64,000 nucleotides of DNA from Lactarius indigo. Lineage: Eukaryota; Basidiomycota; Agaricomycetes; Russulales; Russulaceae. Each line of letters starts with the position of its first letter. Position 1 is the first letter of the stretch. Below are positions 25,101 through 36,396 of the stretch, piece after piece. The stretch spans positions 372,001-436,000 of the forward strand of contig JAFKAC010000043.1 in assembly GCA_025766275.1 (NCBI GenBank), in the 5' to 3' direction. The notes under the pieces are model-generated. The model had not been told where the DNA came from. It was given only the letters and a program-made list of their open reading frames with translations, and made no database searches. The position numbers and the translations under genes were made by a program.

Positions 25101-26083
25101 ATGAGGAGGCGAGAGAGCTCGCGATGTTGGCAAGCGACGCGGGAGAGGATACCTGCTACTAGATAGGACTGGTTCTCGCTCTGCATCGCGTGCGATGTTA
25201 GCTAGGAACGAACGCACGCATATATGACAACGCGCACCTTGGGACCAATCGCATCTGCGACCCGGTCGGCGAAACGCCGCAACACGTCAAGTGGGACATC
25301 ATCTGCAACGGGCTGACTTGTCAACTGATATGCATAGTCCAGGTCAAACTCCATTGGGTCCACATCGAGATCTGAGTGGAGATATGGAAACTCGGGGAGA
25401 TCCCAGTCGTCATTGGCTGGCTTGAGGCAGAACATGAGGCGGATGACAAGGGATAGAGGTGGTGCGTCGGGGATGAGGGAGAGAAGGTTGCGTGTTAGCG
25501 TTGTTGGATCTTCCGAGTTCGCCGGGTCAAGAGGAGGGGACAGTGGTGTTGGGATTAGCGAAGGAAGAGTAATGGGGGCATAGGATGAGGGAGCCGAGGG
25601 GAGCTCGGACGCCACGTCGCCGTATATGGCCATGGAGAGTTTTGTAAAGTTACCCTTGACTATCATGAGACGAGAAGCGAACTGAGCGTCAGTCAGACTG
25701 TGTTCTCAGGAAAGGAGCGAGGAGACAGACCTCGGCGCCCATGTCCACGGGGTACTCGGCAAAGCCGCCAGTATATGCTAACGAAGTGGGCACGAGGGCA
25801 TTTGTGGCCTTCTGCTTTTGCTTGGAGTCGCTGGAGATGGGGTGAGCATTGAAGTAAATGTCCAGAACAAATGCCTCTGGTTCTGTCACCCTTTCGCGTT
25901 GTTAGTGAACGATCACGAGAGGCAGCGTCATACGACTCACGAGACTATCTCTGGTTGTTCTGCAAATGGAACCGCATCCTTTGGAAATATCCTCAGGGAT
26001 CGCACGCGTACGAGAGAGGAGAACCTGAGGGCAGCGAGATTGGAGGGACCGGCTGGCTCAAGCGTCGACCAGTGAAGGAGCAT
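22198..26083 (-). CDS. Virilizer-like protein (VIR_N domain, m6A writer scaffold)
   Basis: Six exons (25941-26083, 25731-25890, 25238-25681, 24535-25152, 22379-24487, 22198-22314) encode 1196 residues. The N-terminus runs ALRFSSLVRVRSLRIFPKDA, PFAEQPEIVS, TEPEAFVLDIYFNAHPI, FASRLMIVKGNFTKLSMAIYG, which matches the Virilizer N-terminal domain. The rest is long, Leu/Ala-rich and helical with no catalytic motif, as expected for a scaffold. The short last exon ends MPMPIPVLPSNPYGMG. In animals and plants Virilizer organises the WTAP/METTL3 N6-adenosine methyltransferase complex; assignment to that role here is by domain resemblance. The fungal protein is shorter than animal ones (about 1800). Exon 4 starts at GTATCCTCTCCC after an 85-nt intron; this is the least conserved junction. 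Confidence 0.75.
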
Positions 26084-26161
26084 CCTGCCAGTCACGTGGT
26101 CGAACAGCCTTGGTCTGGGCCACTCTCACTCGCTCACTCGGCCACAACACAACACAACACC
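26084..26161. promoter_or_regulatory. 78-bp bidirectional promoter, Virilizer-like / ORM1-like
   Basis: The start codons of the two divergent genes are separated by only 78 bp, containing ACTCGCTCACTCGG and three tandem ACAAC units ending at 26160. Transcription start sites must overlap or lie inside the coding leaders. Confidence 0.55.
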
Positions 26162-27151
26162 ATGACTGGTCTCAGTCCACCAAGCATCAAACTCCCTGGC
26201 CTGTCTCTACACCCGGACAGCAACAACGGTAACGGTAACGGCGGCGGAAATGGCAATGCGGGCCATAGGCGTGCCCGCAGTCGCAGCGTCCTCAAAGTCG
26301 AACACGTAGACAGTTCAAACGAAGAGGCGCTTGATCAAGCAGCCTACGCAAACATCAATGCCGAGTGGGTCAACCGTAAAGGTCTGTGGTGTTGCGCCAT
26401 TATCGTCGAGCTTTGTGTCGTGAATTTTGGTCCTCTCCTCTTCAGGCGCATGGATGATCCACCTCGTGCTCATCGCAACCGGCAAAGTCATCATCGACGC
26501 CATACCTGGTATCACACAGAACATCTCCTGGACGGCTGTCAACCTGACCTACCTCGCCGTGCGTGGCTTTCTTCCCGTTTCTTTCATTTAAAAAAAAATT
26601 CAAACTTCTTTTTTATATATAATCATAGTGCTCGTACTTGATGTTCCACTGGGTAACCGGCATCCCGTTCGGCAGCGCTCTGCACGGAGGCGCGTACGAC
26701 GACCTCACCCTCTGGGAGCAGATTGACGGCGGCGCGCAGAACACCCCCTCGCGCAAGTGGCTCTTCTCCGTCCCCGTCGGGCTGTGAGTCCCTCCTCTCT
26801 TGTCGTCTTTCTCTTTCCCCGCAAATGACTACTCACGCGACCACTCCCGAGAAAGGTTCCTACTCTCGACGCACTACACCAACTACAACCCGTGGCTCTT
26901 CGCGATTAACCTTTCTGCCCTTCTCTTTGCGCTTGTGCCCAAGTTGCCCATTGTACGTGCCATTTCTGTCTTCATCACCTGCGCTGACACCGCCCTTCGA
27001 CCGGGTCTATTGCTAGGCGCATCGCCAGCGCTTACGTATCCTTCCGGACGAAACCTCCGGCATCACCACGCCTATCTCCGGTACCAGCACCCCACCAGAT
27101 TATTTCCGGCCCCCACCCGAGCTGCGCATAACAGACGCTCAGTTCCGGTGA
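26162..27151 (+). CDS. ORM1: ORM1/ORMDL endoplasmic reticulum sphingolipid regulator
   Basis: Five exons (26162-26381, 26446-26558, 26629-26783, 26856-26952, 27017-27151) encode 239 residues. After a Ser-rich N-terminus (RARSRSVLKVEHV, a plausible site of phospho-control as in yeast Orm) comes the ORMDL core: NAEWVNRKGAWMIHLVLIAT, WTAVNLTYLACSYLMFHWV, GIPFGSALHGGAYDDLTLWE, FLLSTHYTNYNPWLFAINL and PKLPIAHRQRLR. ORM proteins are four-helix ER proteins that bind and inhibit serine palmitoyltransferase. A C-terminal extension (SGITTPISGTSTPPDYFRPP) is usual in filamentous fungi. Intron 26559-26628 is in an A/T-rich patch; all junctions are phase-consistent. Confidence 0.95.
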
Positions 27152-27391
27152 TCCGATGGGCGTAGCGAAACTGAGGATGGGGGCGGGGAGGGGTGCACTA
27201 GAATAGCCGAGATCTTTTACCAAGTAATGTCGCATTGTCTCAACATCTGGCTCCCCGTACATCCAATTGGCACTTTAAAGATACATAATACGTTAGGTTT
27301 TCTTTTGTTATCATCTCTCTTTCTAGATCTGTACGAGCTCTCTATCGATCCTTCCATACCTTTTTGGGGGTGCCTCTATTTTCTTGTTAGT

Positions 27392-28876
27392 TTATATTGA
27401 CTCTCTGAGCAAGTCTTGATACTGCAGTAGTCGTAGCCTTTTTAGGAACCGAAGAGGGTCAGAGCCGAGTTGACTTGGAATGAAGAATCTTTACTCACAG
27501 ATTGCGGAGTAACATTAGGATCGTCACTTTTCCTACAGCGGGGATGTACAATGAAGCCTGTCCAACCCCAAAAAAGGAAAACACACAACCGATGAGATCG
27601 CCGGACTAATAGTCTTGATAATTGGCACGCACCTTGTCTCGTACGTCCGCCTCGAAGTTCTTGTCCGCTGCTACGTTCACGCAAACGCATCCATCCTTGA
27701 GTGCTGCAGTCGGTACCTTGTACGTCGCGCTGGGCACGGCCGACACCACCACGTCCGAGAGCGCGAGGCACCGATCGAGGTCCATCTCAGGCGGAGCGGG
27801 ACGCACTACATGATGCGGGTGGTACGCCCTCCGTGGCGCGCCAGCACCCGCCTCCGCCGAAGCTGGGCGTTTAGTGTACTCCTGTATCGAGTCGATGTCG
27901 ACGGAGAAGACATGTGCGCCGTCGTTGGCGAGGAGCGCCGCAAGCGGGCGGCCCACCACTTCCGATCTTACCAAAGAGGTCGATGAGGGATTGCAGAAGG
28001 GGGACCTGAGAATTACCGGTTGATGACGGTTACGGTGCGACCGTAGGCGCGATCGCCGTAGGGTAGCAGCGCGTTGTATACCCCAACGCGCTCGAGCGCT
28101 TTCACGACGCCGAGCGGCGTGCACGGTAGGATCGACTTGACGGTTCCGGGTGGCGGGACAGCATCGTCGGTTGGCGGTGCTGCCACTGCGAGAGAGGGCG
28201 AGGACGCGAGTAGGGATCTCGGCTCGAGGTAGCGGATGCTGGGTGCATGTCAGAGTGAAGGGTAAGAGTGAGCGCGAGGAGGACGGGGACGTAACTTGTG
28301 GTAGAGGTTGTAGTGGAACTTGTAGTTGAGCCCTTCGACGTCTTTGAAGGGCGAGACGATCTGCTGCAAGTAGTGGTCCTATTGCGCGTATCGGATATAT
28401 GTATAGCAGGGCACGAGAAGCGAGGAGTGTACCTGCTCCTTCCCGAAAATCGGGTAGTACACCTGAAGGTTGATTTTGGAGATAAGATAGACGGCGTATG
28501 ATGGCCGAGAAAGCCGTACCATGATCCCATCGACAGAGATATCTGCGTTCGCCTCGATGATCGCCTCTTCGACACCGGCGTCTTCGCCCACCTCACGTAA
28601 CTCAAACGCGATGCCCAACGCCGTGCATTGCTTGCGCGTAAACTCGGCGTAGGATCGGCTCGGCGCAGCGCTTGCAGTAGCGAGGATGCCAACGAGCTTT
28701 GGCGGCCCACGTGGGCTCGTCGTCGAAGAGGAGGATGACAAGACAGCAGCGAGGTTTGCTTTCACTTCAACAAGGAAGGGCTCCGCGATGGCATCTGCTT
28801 TTAGGAGGATACCCTTGGGCGGAGGTGCAGGAGCTGGATCTGCGCGTGTCTCTGCCATCGTCGTCTCCGTCGTCAT
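27392..28876 (-). CDS. MTD1: Methylenetetrahydrofolate dehydrogenase (NAD+), MTD1-like
   Basis: Seven exons (28520-28876, 28433-28462, 28296-28378, 28017-28238, 27633-27966, 27499-27557, 27392-27437) give 376 residues. Landmarks: LVGILATASAAPSRSYAEFT, then DISVDGIMVYYPIFGKEQDH with a 30-nt second exon supplying VYYPIFGKEQ, SILPCTPLGVVKALE, TVTVINRSEVVGRPLAALLA, ALSDVVVSAVPSATYKVPT and the ending VGKVTILMLLRNLLRLLQYQ. Mtd1 is a cytosolic, monofunctional NAD-dependent enzyme that oxidises 5,10-methylene-THF for purine synthesis. Two in-frame ATGs (28876, 28858) are possible starts; the first is used. The small exons make this gene easy to mis-annotate. It is convergent with ORM1. Confidence 0.93.
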
Positions 28877-28990
28877 CGTCGTTGTTCGTCAATAAATTTT
28901 TAAAGTGCAGGAGAGATAAACGATAAGATTTAAAGGTGCTGATTGAAGACCCCGCGGTTTGTGAAACGCAATGTGGAGAGTACTAAGGTA

Positions 28991-29073
28991 GCCCTCGTTG
29001 TCTAATGGTCATGACGTCAGACTTCTATACAACGGGCATCTGGAGGTTCCGGGTTCGAGTCCCGGCGGGGGTA
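28991..29073 (+). tRNA. tRNA-Arg (anticodon UCU) with 10-nt intron
   Basis: The cloverleaf folds by eye: acceptor stem GCCCTCG/CGGGGGT with G-U pairs, D-arm GTC-TAATGGTCAT-GAC, anticodon stem TCAGA/TCTGG, T-arm CCGGG-TTCGAGT-CCCGG. The anticodon TCT is at 29024-29026. A 10-nt intron (29028-29037) follows position 37, the usual site for eukaryotic tRNA introns. The A and B boxes are canonical. Confidence 0.93.
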
Positions 29074-29083
29074 TTGGGTAACC

Positions 29084-29088
29084 TTTTT
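29084..29088 (+). terminator. RNA polymerase III terminator
   Basis: Run of five T residues 10 bp after the tRNA-Arg discriminator base. Confidence 0.75.
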
Positions 29089-29362
29089 GGGTAAGCTCTC
29101 GGTTTCAGCGCTTAGTTCATTACACAGCAATATGCGCTCCATGTCACCTCTATGATGGAAGGTAATATGAAAGGCAAGTTAGAACACTTTCGATCCAAAA
29201 AAAAATAATTAGTACGCTTTTTTTTTCTGATTAGTCGCACGCCATTGTTCACGGAGGTCTTTTCACAACAAGTCGGGTGCAGAAAGTCCACTCGCACGCC
29301 CCCAGATTTCCTTATCTCCCAGTGTAAAGGCGCCGTATCTATCTTACTCACCTACCCTCATC

Positions 29363-31426
29363 ATGTCCTCGGAAAAGCGCACCAAGGCCGTCGACCTCTC
29401 CCATCACGTCTCTGACTTTGCTCGCAGGTATGCGCCTTCCCCTCTCAAGGGTCTTCAGAAGTACTTTAGCAAGGATACTATTCCCCTTGCTGGCGGTGAG
29501 TCGTCTCGACGTAAGCCAAATATCTCTCTTAAACCTTACCTACAGGCCTTCCGAGCCCCAACTACTTTCCTTTTACTTCCGTCTCTGCCAACATCCTCCC
29601 CGTTGACGCATTCCCGCTCACTGTGCCACGGGCCGCGTCTCCCGCTTCCACGTCTTCCTCAGCCTTCGGCTGGCTATGGCGCATCTTTGGTGGAGGGGCT
29701 GGTCAGAGGGACGACACAACGACACGAATTGAAGTGCCCCGCGAACCACGCCCAGATGACGGTGGGGTCAATCTCGCCACGGCGCTACAGTACGGTCCTG
29801 CGACAGGTATCCCGCGCCTGCAGAAGTTCATCCACGAGTTCACCGAGCGCGTGTATGCACCCGGATATGACAACTGGACCACGCTAGTCCACACAGGCAA
29901 CACGGATGGGTAATGTGATCTTAGTCATTGTGGCGTTCAGTGGCTGATCGGAGTTGGCTCGGCCACACGCACTGGCAGGTGGAACCGTATCGCCAAGCTG
30001 TTACTTAACCCGGGAGACACGCTCCTCGTCGAGGAGTGGACGTACCCCTCTGCATTGGCGAGTGCCCGTCCCATCGATGCTCGCTGGTATGGCGTCCCCG
30101 TGGACAACCAAGGCATGCGCGCGGATGCTCTAAGAGAGATCTTGGCTGGGTGGGACGAAAAGAATGGCCCGAGGTACGCGTCCTCCTATCAGCTGCAGTT
30201 CGGACATTAAACGGGATACCGATTTCAAGGCCTCGGGTGATCTACACCATACCTGTGGGACAGAACCCGAGCGGGACGGTATGTACAGCCGTCCAATGGG
30301 AAATATCAATCTGATGTTGGCACCAGACGATGGGACTTGAGCGCAAAAAGGCCATTTACGATATTTGCGTTGAATACGGTGAGTTCGATAAGCCAATGGA
30401 CACTTTCTAAGCTCAGGCTGGTGGCACAAGACGTTATCATCGCCGAGGACGACCCGTACTTCTTCATCCAGGTTGGCGAGTTCGTGCCAAAGTCACAGCG
30501 TAAAGCCGAGCGCGAACCTTCTGCGGGAGAAGAGGTCTCGCACTTCATCGATAGCCTCGAACCCAGCTTCCTCAGAGTCGACACGCAAGGGCGCGTCATC
30601 CGCATGGACACATTCTCCAAGGTTCGTCCGTCTTCTTTCCGTCAGCTTGAACACACTAACTTACAGTACAAAAACCCCATATAGACGATCGCACCGGGGG
30701 TGCGGCTCGGGTGGTTCACGTGCAATCCGCTGTTCGTAGAGCGACTAGAACGCATCGGCGAGACCTCGGCACAGAACCCGTGCGGTCTTGGGCAAACGCT
30801 CGTGATCGCGCTGCTGACGCAATGGACGTTCGACGGGTATATCCGCTGGCTGCGCGGCTTGCGCGCGCAATACCAGCACCGTCGCGATTTTCTCATTGAT
30901 TGTTTCGCGGAGGAATTCGAGCTGTTCCCGGAGCCCGGTACCGCTTCTGGTGGTGGTGGCCCAGCGTCGCTCTGCGCGTACCCGCGCCGGAGCGGTGGTG
31001 ATGAGAAAGCAGCCAGGTCCGCGCGGCCGCTGCTGTCGTTCGTGCCACCGTCGTCGGGCATGTTCCTTTGGGTGACGTTGCACTTTGGGGACGTGCCAGA
31101 CAAGAGGGACGAAAGCGATGGCTCGGTGCTCACGCCAGAGTACCAGTTCTGGGAGAAACTGGCTAAGGCAGGCGTCCTGGTCGGCCCCGGATGGATCTTC
31201 TCGCCCTCAGAGCCGCCTATGGTACTAGGAGGTGCTCCACCCACGAAAGCCGACCGCCAGATTGGGCACGTGCGTGTGAGCTACACACCGGCGGACGTGA
31301 GTGCTGGTATTTGCTTGTTTGTTTCGATCGCTGGCATTGTAGACTGATGGGACCTTCTAGATGGAGGATACGCGTCGGGGCATAAAGATTTTCGCGCAGA
31401 TGCTCAAGGAATTCTGTCATGTTTAG
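29363..31426 (+). CDS. Class I aromatic-type aminotransferase, unit A
   Basis: Eight exons (29363-29495, 29546-29909, 29979-30173, 30230-30278, 30327-30378, 30431-30621, 30685-31296, 31361-31426) encode 553 residues. It belongs to the PLP fold-type I aminotransferases related to Aro8/Aro9: LVHTGNTDGWNRIAKLLLNP, VGQNPSG, VIIAEDDPYFF (Asp to the PLP ring nitrogen), DTFSKTIAPGVRLGW (PLP lysine in FSK) and the C-terminal HVRVSYTP with the carboxylate-binding Arg. These enzymes interconvert aromatic amino acids and 2-oxo acids; substrate is not deducible here. Compared with unit B it has an extra Ser/Ala-rich insertion (AASPASTSSSAFGWLWRIF) near residue 80. All introns are 48-69 nt and in phase, so the gene looks functional. 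It starts 290 bp after tRNA-Arg. Confidence 0.92.
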
Positions 31427-31954
31427 GGTTTGTTGACCGGGTCTATGGGGTGATTGTGTTGTTAAACTGGTTAAGAAGAAATGGATGCGTTCGTAACGAG
31501 GAAGCAAATCATGTGTTCGAGTTCTCTAGATCTGTTTATGATAATACCTTTCGTTTCATGTACAATACCATAAGGGTCACGAAGTCCGCCGAGTTCGAGT
31601 GGGGTGCCAGGGATGAGGATTTCGTGATCGATCCAAGGGCAGAGGCTGCCCTCGCTCAGGAAAGGATGACGTAGTTCGTATCGGTTAGTTTTTTTTCGTA
31701 GCCTGAGCAGATTTTACGCGCCAATATCGATAGTGCGACTGATAGCAGCAGGTGATGAGACATTAGCAGGAAGGACGATACACGCCTGTGTGTCTCAACA
31801 GCAGCAGAGAAATGGGAGTGGGTGATGACGATTCGGGATGTGACTTGATGGGTGAGGTCAGAGCGACCCCTTTTGTAAGCGAGCGAGCGAGGCTTTTCGT
31901 TGCCCTGGTGGCTGCGGACGAAGTTTGTAACAAGTAACTGCTTACAGTGCTGGG
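31427..31954. other. Unit A spacer
   Basis: No gene. Holds sequence shared with the corresponding spacers of units B and C, including the CTGTGTGTCTCAACAGCAGC block near 31790. Confidence 0.6.
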
Positions 31955-32060
31955 ACGCGCACTTGAGAGACCACCTCCTCTCGATCGCGTATGCCGTACG
32001 AGCGCGTCACCGGCACGCTCCGCACCAGCTGGCGCACAGTCCAGGGCTTCGGAAAGTAGG
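31955..32060 (+). pseudogene. 14-3-3 gene stub, unit A
   Basis: CTCCTCTCGATCGCGTATG at 31975-31993 and CACGCTCCGCACCAGCTGGCGCAC after it match the part of the unit C 14-3-3 gene coding for NLLSIAYK...TLRTSWRTV. Both the upstream N-terminal exon region and everything after GFGK are missing or unrecognisable; a TAG follows at once (32056-32058). Confidence 0.75.
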
Positions 32061-32569
32061 CAACTAAGGGAGTACTAGGAGTCCGTGCGAACGCAAAACC
32101 CGCGCCTCGCCGGTCTGTCTCCTCCCGTGGCGACGCCCGAATGAGGTGGTGAGAACTTGGTCCTTTCGCACGATCCCGTCAATGGTCATTTGCCTAAAAA
32201 CGCTGTCAAAAACTCTCGGATGCCTCACGCGCGTCAAGTGATACTGTACTGCACCTAGGGGTACAGTACGCTCCATTGTCCGAAAGTGATAATTTTATAT
32301 TCAGAGACGGAACACGACCAAAAAGGACACTCCATGAACTGGCGGAGCAGATTCCCGTGCATGCCGTAAACGAGCGGGCAAGGCCCGATTACCCCTTCCT
32401 TCTCTTGTCGATGTGAGGAAGGATGATGTATCGACGCAGCCTCTTTGTAGATCACTTTCGAGAGAAAAGGGCGCGACAATGCGAAATGACCTGGTGTCAC
32501 GCCAACGGTACTCTACTTTGAGGAGAGAGTGGCAGCTGACCAACTTGACTGACACCGCAGCTGTTCAAG
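32061..32569. other. Unassigned sequence after unit A
   Basis: No gene or element recognised. Confidence 0.4.
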
Positions 32570-33620
32570 AGACGCTCTCCAAACTTATGGATATAAGTGT
32601 AACATTACTATTCAAAAACAATCTCTCCATATTGTATGCTTGTGAAGTAACTGAAGTTTCTCGCGATAGACAGTAAAATAAACATGCGCCAAGCGATACA
32701 GCTTGAAAAAGCCATTTCAGAATCTCAGCGAACATGCGCCGACCCGAAGAACGCAGCACAACAGAACGATTGCTCGAGTTCCTAAACGCTAGCATGTCTA
32801 GTACTTGATCAACGCTAAGGCTAATTTTCTCGTTGCTCAGTATTTCGGGGCAATCGCAAAGGACTCGCGACAGCAATATCTGCAGAAGGTCGTGGCTGCT
32901 GTTGCGGAGGACCATACCAAATCATGCGTGGGCAGACAAAGTAGTTACGAGATCAGCCGAAGTGGGGCCCGCAGTTTGTCATTGCGCAGGGCAAGCTTCA
33001 CACCACTCTGCCAACAGTAGTAGCGCCTCAATCCAAACCGGATACTTAACCTTATCTGTCTGGAGTTCTCTGAAATCGAAATTTTAAGGGTGCGCGCAGG
33101 TGCAGCACTCTCAGGAATGCAAGCAAAGGGCGTGCAGAGAGTCTGGTCTGATGTGTGAGAACAACATATCATATTTAGATAGACGCTCTCTTACGTAGAT
33201 ATCCTCCCCCCCATCCCTATCGACCTTATGAGAAAAGTGTACATCCTATATCTCACTACATTTTCGCAACCACCTTGGTGCTGGCATACAGCTACTGGCA
33301 ATGGAAAGAAGAAAAAGAAAGAGAAGAAGGAGAAAAAGGGATACGAAAGTTCATGACAGGTTGGGCAAAGAGATGGAGGAAGATAGGGACGTTCCTGGTA
33401 GAGAGAGAAAGAGGAAGGGAAATTCGTGACAGTCCCCATTCGCAAGGTAACGGAATTTCCCAAGACGAGCCTCAAAATACATAAATGGTCAATAGCCTGA
33501 GCAAGTCGGAACCAACGCTCGTCGCGTTCTGCATCCTTGGGACAATGACCGAGAATAGGATCTATGAATCATAGGTGCTATGAGGATCACTAAATCGCTG
33601 TAATCAACGTTCCCCAGAAA
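32570..33620 (-). pseudogene. Decayed DUF6535 gene fragment
   Basis: Two blocks match the minus-strand DUF6535 copy D. Bases 32575-33030 follow the 3' end and downstream flank of copy D (shared ATAAGTGTAACATT, ACATGCGCCAAGC and GTTTGTCATTGCGCAGGGCA). Bases 33480-33620 follow its internal part near 53920 (ATGGTCA..., CAAGTCGGAACCA, CAACGTTCC). The sequence between them (33031-33479, including an AAGAAGGAG-rich tract) does not align, and no reading frame survives. It is a relic inserted between aminotransferase units A and B. Confidence 0.65.
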
Positions 33621-33803
33621 CTCAACGGAACTTCATCTCGGCCTCGTCGCCAACCCCTCGGAGCAAAGTGCACCGAACAGCAAGTTTGCCCCCGGGCGCA
33701 CAATAGGTTTTGGTAAGTACACCGGACAGGCCCTTAGGTCGCCTCCGCACAGTTCTCCTTATCTCCCTGTCGTGTGTATCTATTTCACTCTCCTACCCCC
33801 ATC

Positions 33804-35805
33804 ATGTCCTCAGAGAATTGTACCAAGGCTGTCGACCTGTCCCACCACATCTCTGACTACGCCCGCAGGTATGCGCCCTCCCCTCTCAAGGACCTTCAGA
33901 AGTACTTTGGAAAGGATCATATTACCCTTGCTGGCGGTGAGTTGTCCTTGGCGTAAGCGTGAACACCGCTCTCACTACATCTTACCTACAGGCTTTCCAA
34001 GCCCCGACTACTTCCCTTTCACTTCCGTCTCAGCCAGTGTCCTCCCCGTCGACGCGTTCCCGCTCACCGTGTCGCGCACCTTTGGTGGAGGTGATGGCCG
34101 CAGAAACGACACAACGACACAAATAGAGGTTCTCTGTGAGCCGCGCCCAGATGATGATGGGGCCAACCTCGCTTCGGCGCTGCAGTATGGGACCGCGGGA
34201 GGCCTCCCGCGCCTGCAGAAGTTCATGCGCGAGTTCACAGAGCGCGTGTACGCACCCGCATATGAGAACTGGACCACGCTTGTCCACACAGGTAACACGG
34301 ACGGGTATGCGGTCCTTATAATTGTAGAGTTCGGTGGTTGACCGGAGTTGGGCGGCACGCAGATGGGACCGCATCGCTAGGTTGCTACTTAACCCGGGGG
34401 ACACGCTCCTCGTCGAGGAGTGGACGTATCCCTCTGCGTTGGGGAGTGCTCTTCCCATCGGCGTGCACTGTCACGCAGTCCCCATGGATAACCAAGGCAT
34501 GCGCGCGGACGCTCTAAGAGAGATCCTGGGCGAGTGGGACGTCGAGAAAAGTGGCCCGAAGTACGCGTGTTCCTCTTGCCAGCTGCAGTTTTCTCGTTAA
34601 ACGGGATATCGATTTCAAGACCTCGAGTGATCTACACCATGCCCGTGGGGCACAATCCGTGCGGGACGGTATGTATAGCAACCTAATATTTTCGATCTCG
34701 ATCTGATGCAGGCACCAGACAATGGGACTTGAGCGCAAAAAGGCCATTTACGATATTTGCGTTGAATACGGTGCGCTCGATAGCCAATGGTGAATTTTCT
34801 AAGCTCAGGCTGATGGCACAAGACGTTATAATTGCCGAGGACGACCCGTACTTCTTCCTCCAAGTCGGCGAGTTCGTGCCAAAGTCGCAGCGGAAACCCG
34901 CCGAGCGCGATCCCCCTGCGGGAGAAGAGGTCTCGCACTTCATCGATAGCCTCGTGCCCAGCTTCCTCAGAGTCGACACGCAGGGGCGCGTCATCCGCGT
35001 TGACACATTCTCCAAGGTTTGTCCGTCTTCTTTCCATCAGCTTAAACACTACACAATACATCCCCATATAGACAATTGCACCGGGGATGCGGCTCGGGTG
35101 GTTTACGTGCAGTCCGCTGTTCGCAGAGCGACTGGAATGCTTCGGCGAAACATCGACGCAGAACCCGTGCGGACTTGGGCAAGCGCTCATGATGGCGCTG
35201 CTGACGAAGTGGACGTTTGACGGGTATATCCGCTGGCTGCGCGGCTTGCGCACGCAGTACCGGCACCGCCGTGACTTTATCGTGGATTGCCTCGCGGAGG
35301 AATTCGAGCTGTTCCCGGCGCCCGATACCGCTTCTGGAAGTCTAGGATTGCTCTGCGCGTACCAGCGCGGGGGCGGCGACCCTCTAGTTGAGAAAACGGG
35401 GACTGCGCGGCCGCTGCTATCGTTCGTGCCACCGTCGTCAGGCATGTTCGTCTGGTTGAAGTTGCATTTCGGCGACGTGCTAGACAAGAGGAACGAAAGC
35501 GACGGCTCGGTGCTCACGCCGGAACACCAGTTCTGGCAGGAACTCGCTAAGGCGGGCGTCCTGGTTGCCCCCGGATGGATCTTCTCTCCCACAGAGACGC
35601 CTGCAGTACTGGGAGGTGCGCCTCCCACGGAGGCGGGCCGCCAAACTGGGCACATGCGTGTGAGCTACACTCCGCCAGATGTAAGTGCTAATTATTTTTT
35701 TTTTGTCGCTGGCATTGTGATTTGATGGGGACCTCTCAGATGGAGGAGACGCGCCGGGCCATAAAGATTTTCGCACAGACGCTCAGGGAATTCTGTCGTG
35801 TTTAG
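33804..35805 (+). CDS. Class I aromatic-type aminotransferase, unit B
   Basis: Eight exons (33804-33936, 33992-34304, 34363-34560, 34620-34668, 34719-34770, 34823-35016, 35072-35680, 35740-35805) encode 537 residues, with the same intron positions and phases as unit A. Catalytic features are kept: VIIAEDDPYFF, the PLP lysine in DTFSKTIAPGMRLGW, and HMRVSYTP. One difference stands out: the otherwise conserved NPSG loop reads VGHNPCG. It lacks the Ser-rich insertion of unit A. All junctions are in phase and no internal stop is seen, so it is probably expressed. Substrate unknown; neofunctionalisation relative to unit A is possible but unproven. Confidence 0.91.
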
Positions 35806-36396
35806 GGTTTATTGGCCGGGTCTATGGGGTTACCTTGTTGCCAACTGGCTAAGATCTCCAGGACGAAATATATTGGTTCGCAACGAGGAACCCATCATGT
35901 GCTTGCCTTCCCTATATCCATGTATGGTAATATAGTTCGTTTCATCAACAGCACCAGAGGGATCGCGATGTCAAGGGTGTCGCCGACTTGGAGTCCAAGT
36001 GGAGTCGCCAGCGAAGAAGGTTTCGTGATCAATTGAAGGGAAGAGGTCCTCGCGCTCAGGAAAGGACGGCACCACCAAGAAAATCTGGGGGTTCTAGCAC
36101 AGTACCAAACCATCTCCCCAAGATGCAGTTCGCATCATTGTTTTCTGTTTTCCCGAGCAAAGTTTATGCACCCATTCGGTCCTATGACATCGGCCTTCCC
36201 AACAGCGGATGATTTGGATTAAGTAGATGGACGTCTGTGTCTCTCAAAAGCAGCGGCAGTTGTGAGTGGTGACGATTCGGAGGTGACTCGGATGGCGACC
36301 GTGAGGTCAGAGAGTAACCCCTAAGCGACCGAGGAGGCTTTCGTTGCCTTGGCAGCCACCAGCAAAACTTATAACAAGTAAGTAATTACAGCAATC
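35806..36396. other. Unit B spacer
   Basis: No gene; spacer sequence shared with units A and C (for example GGCCGGGTCTATGGGGT after the stop). Confidence 0.6.
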
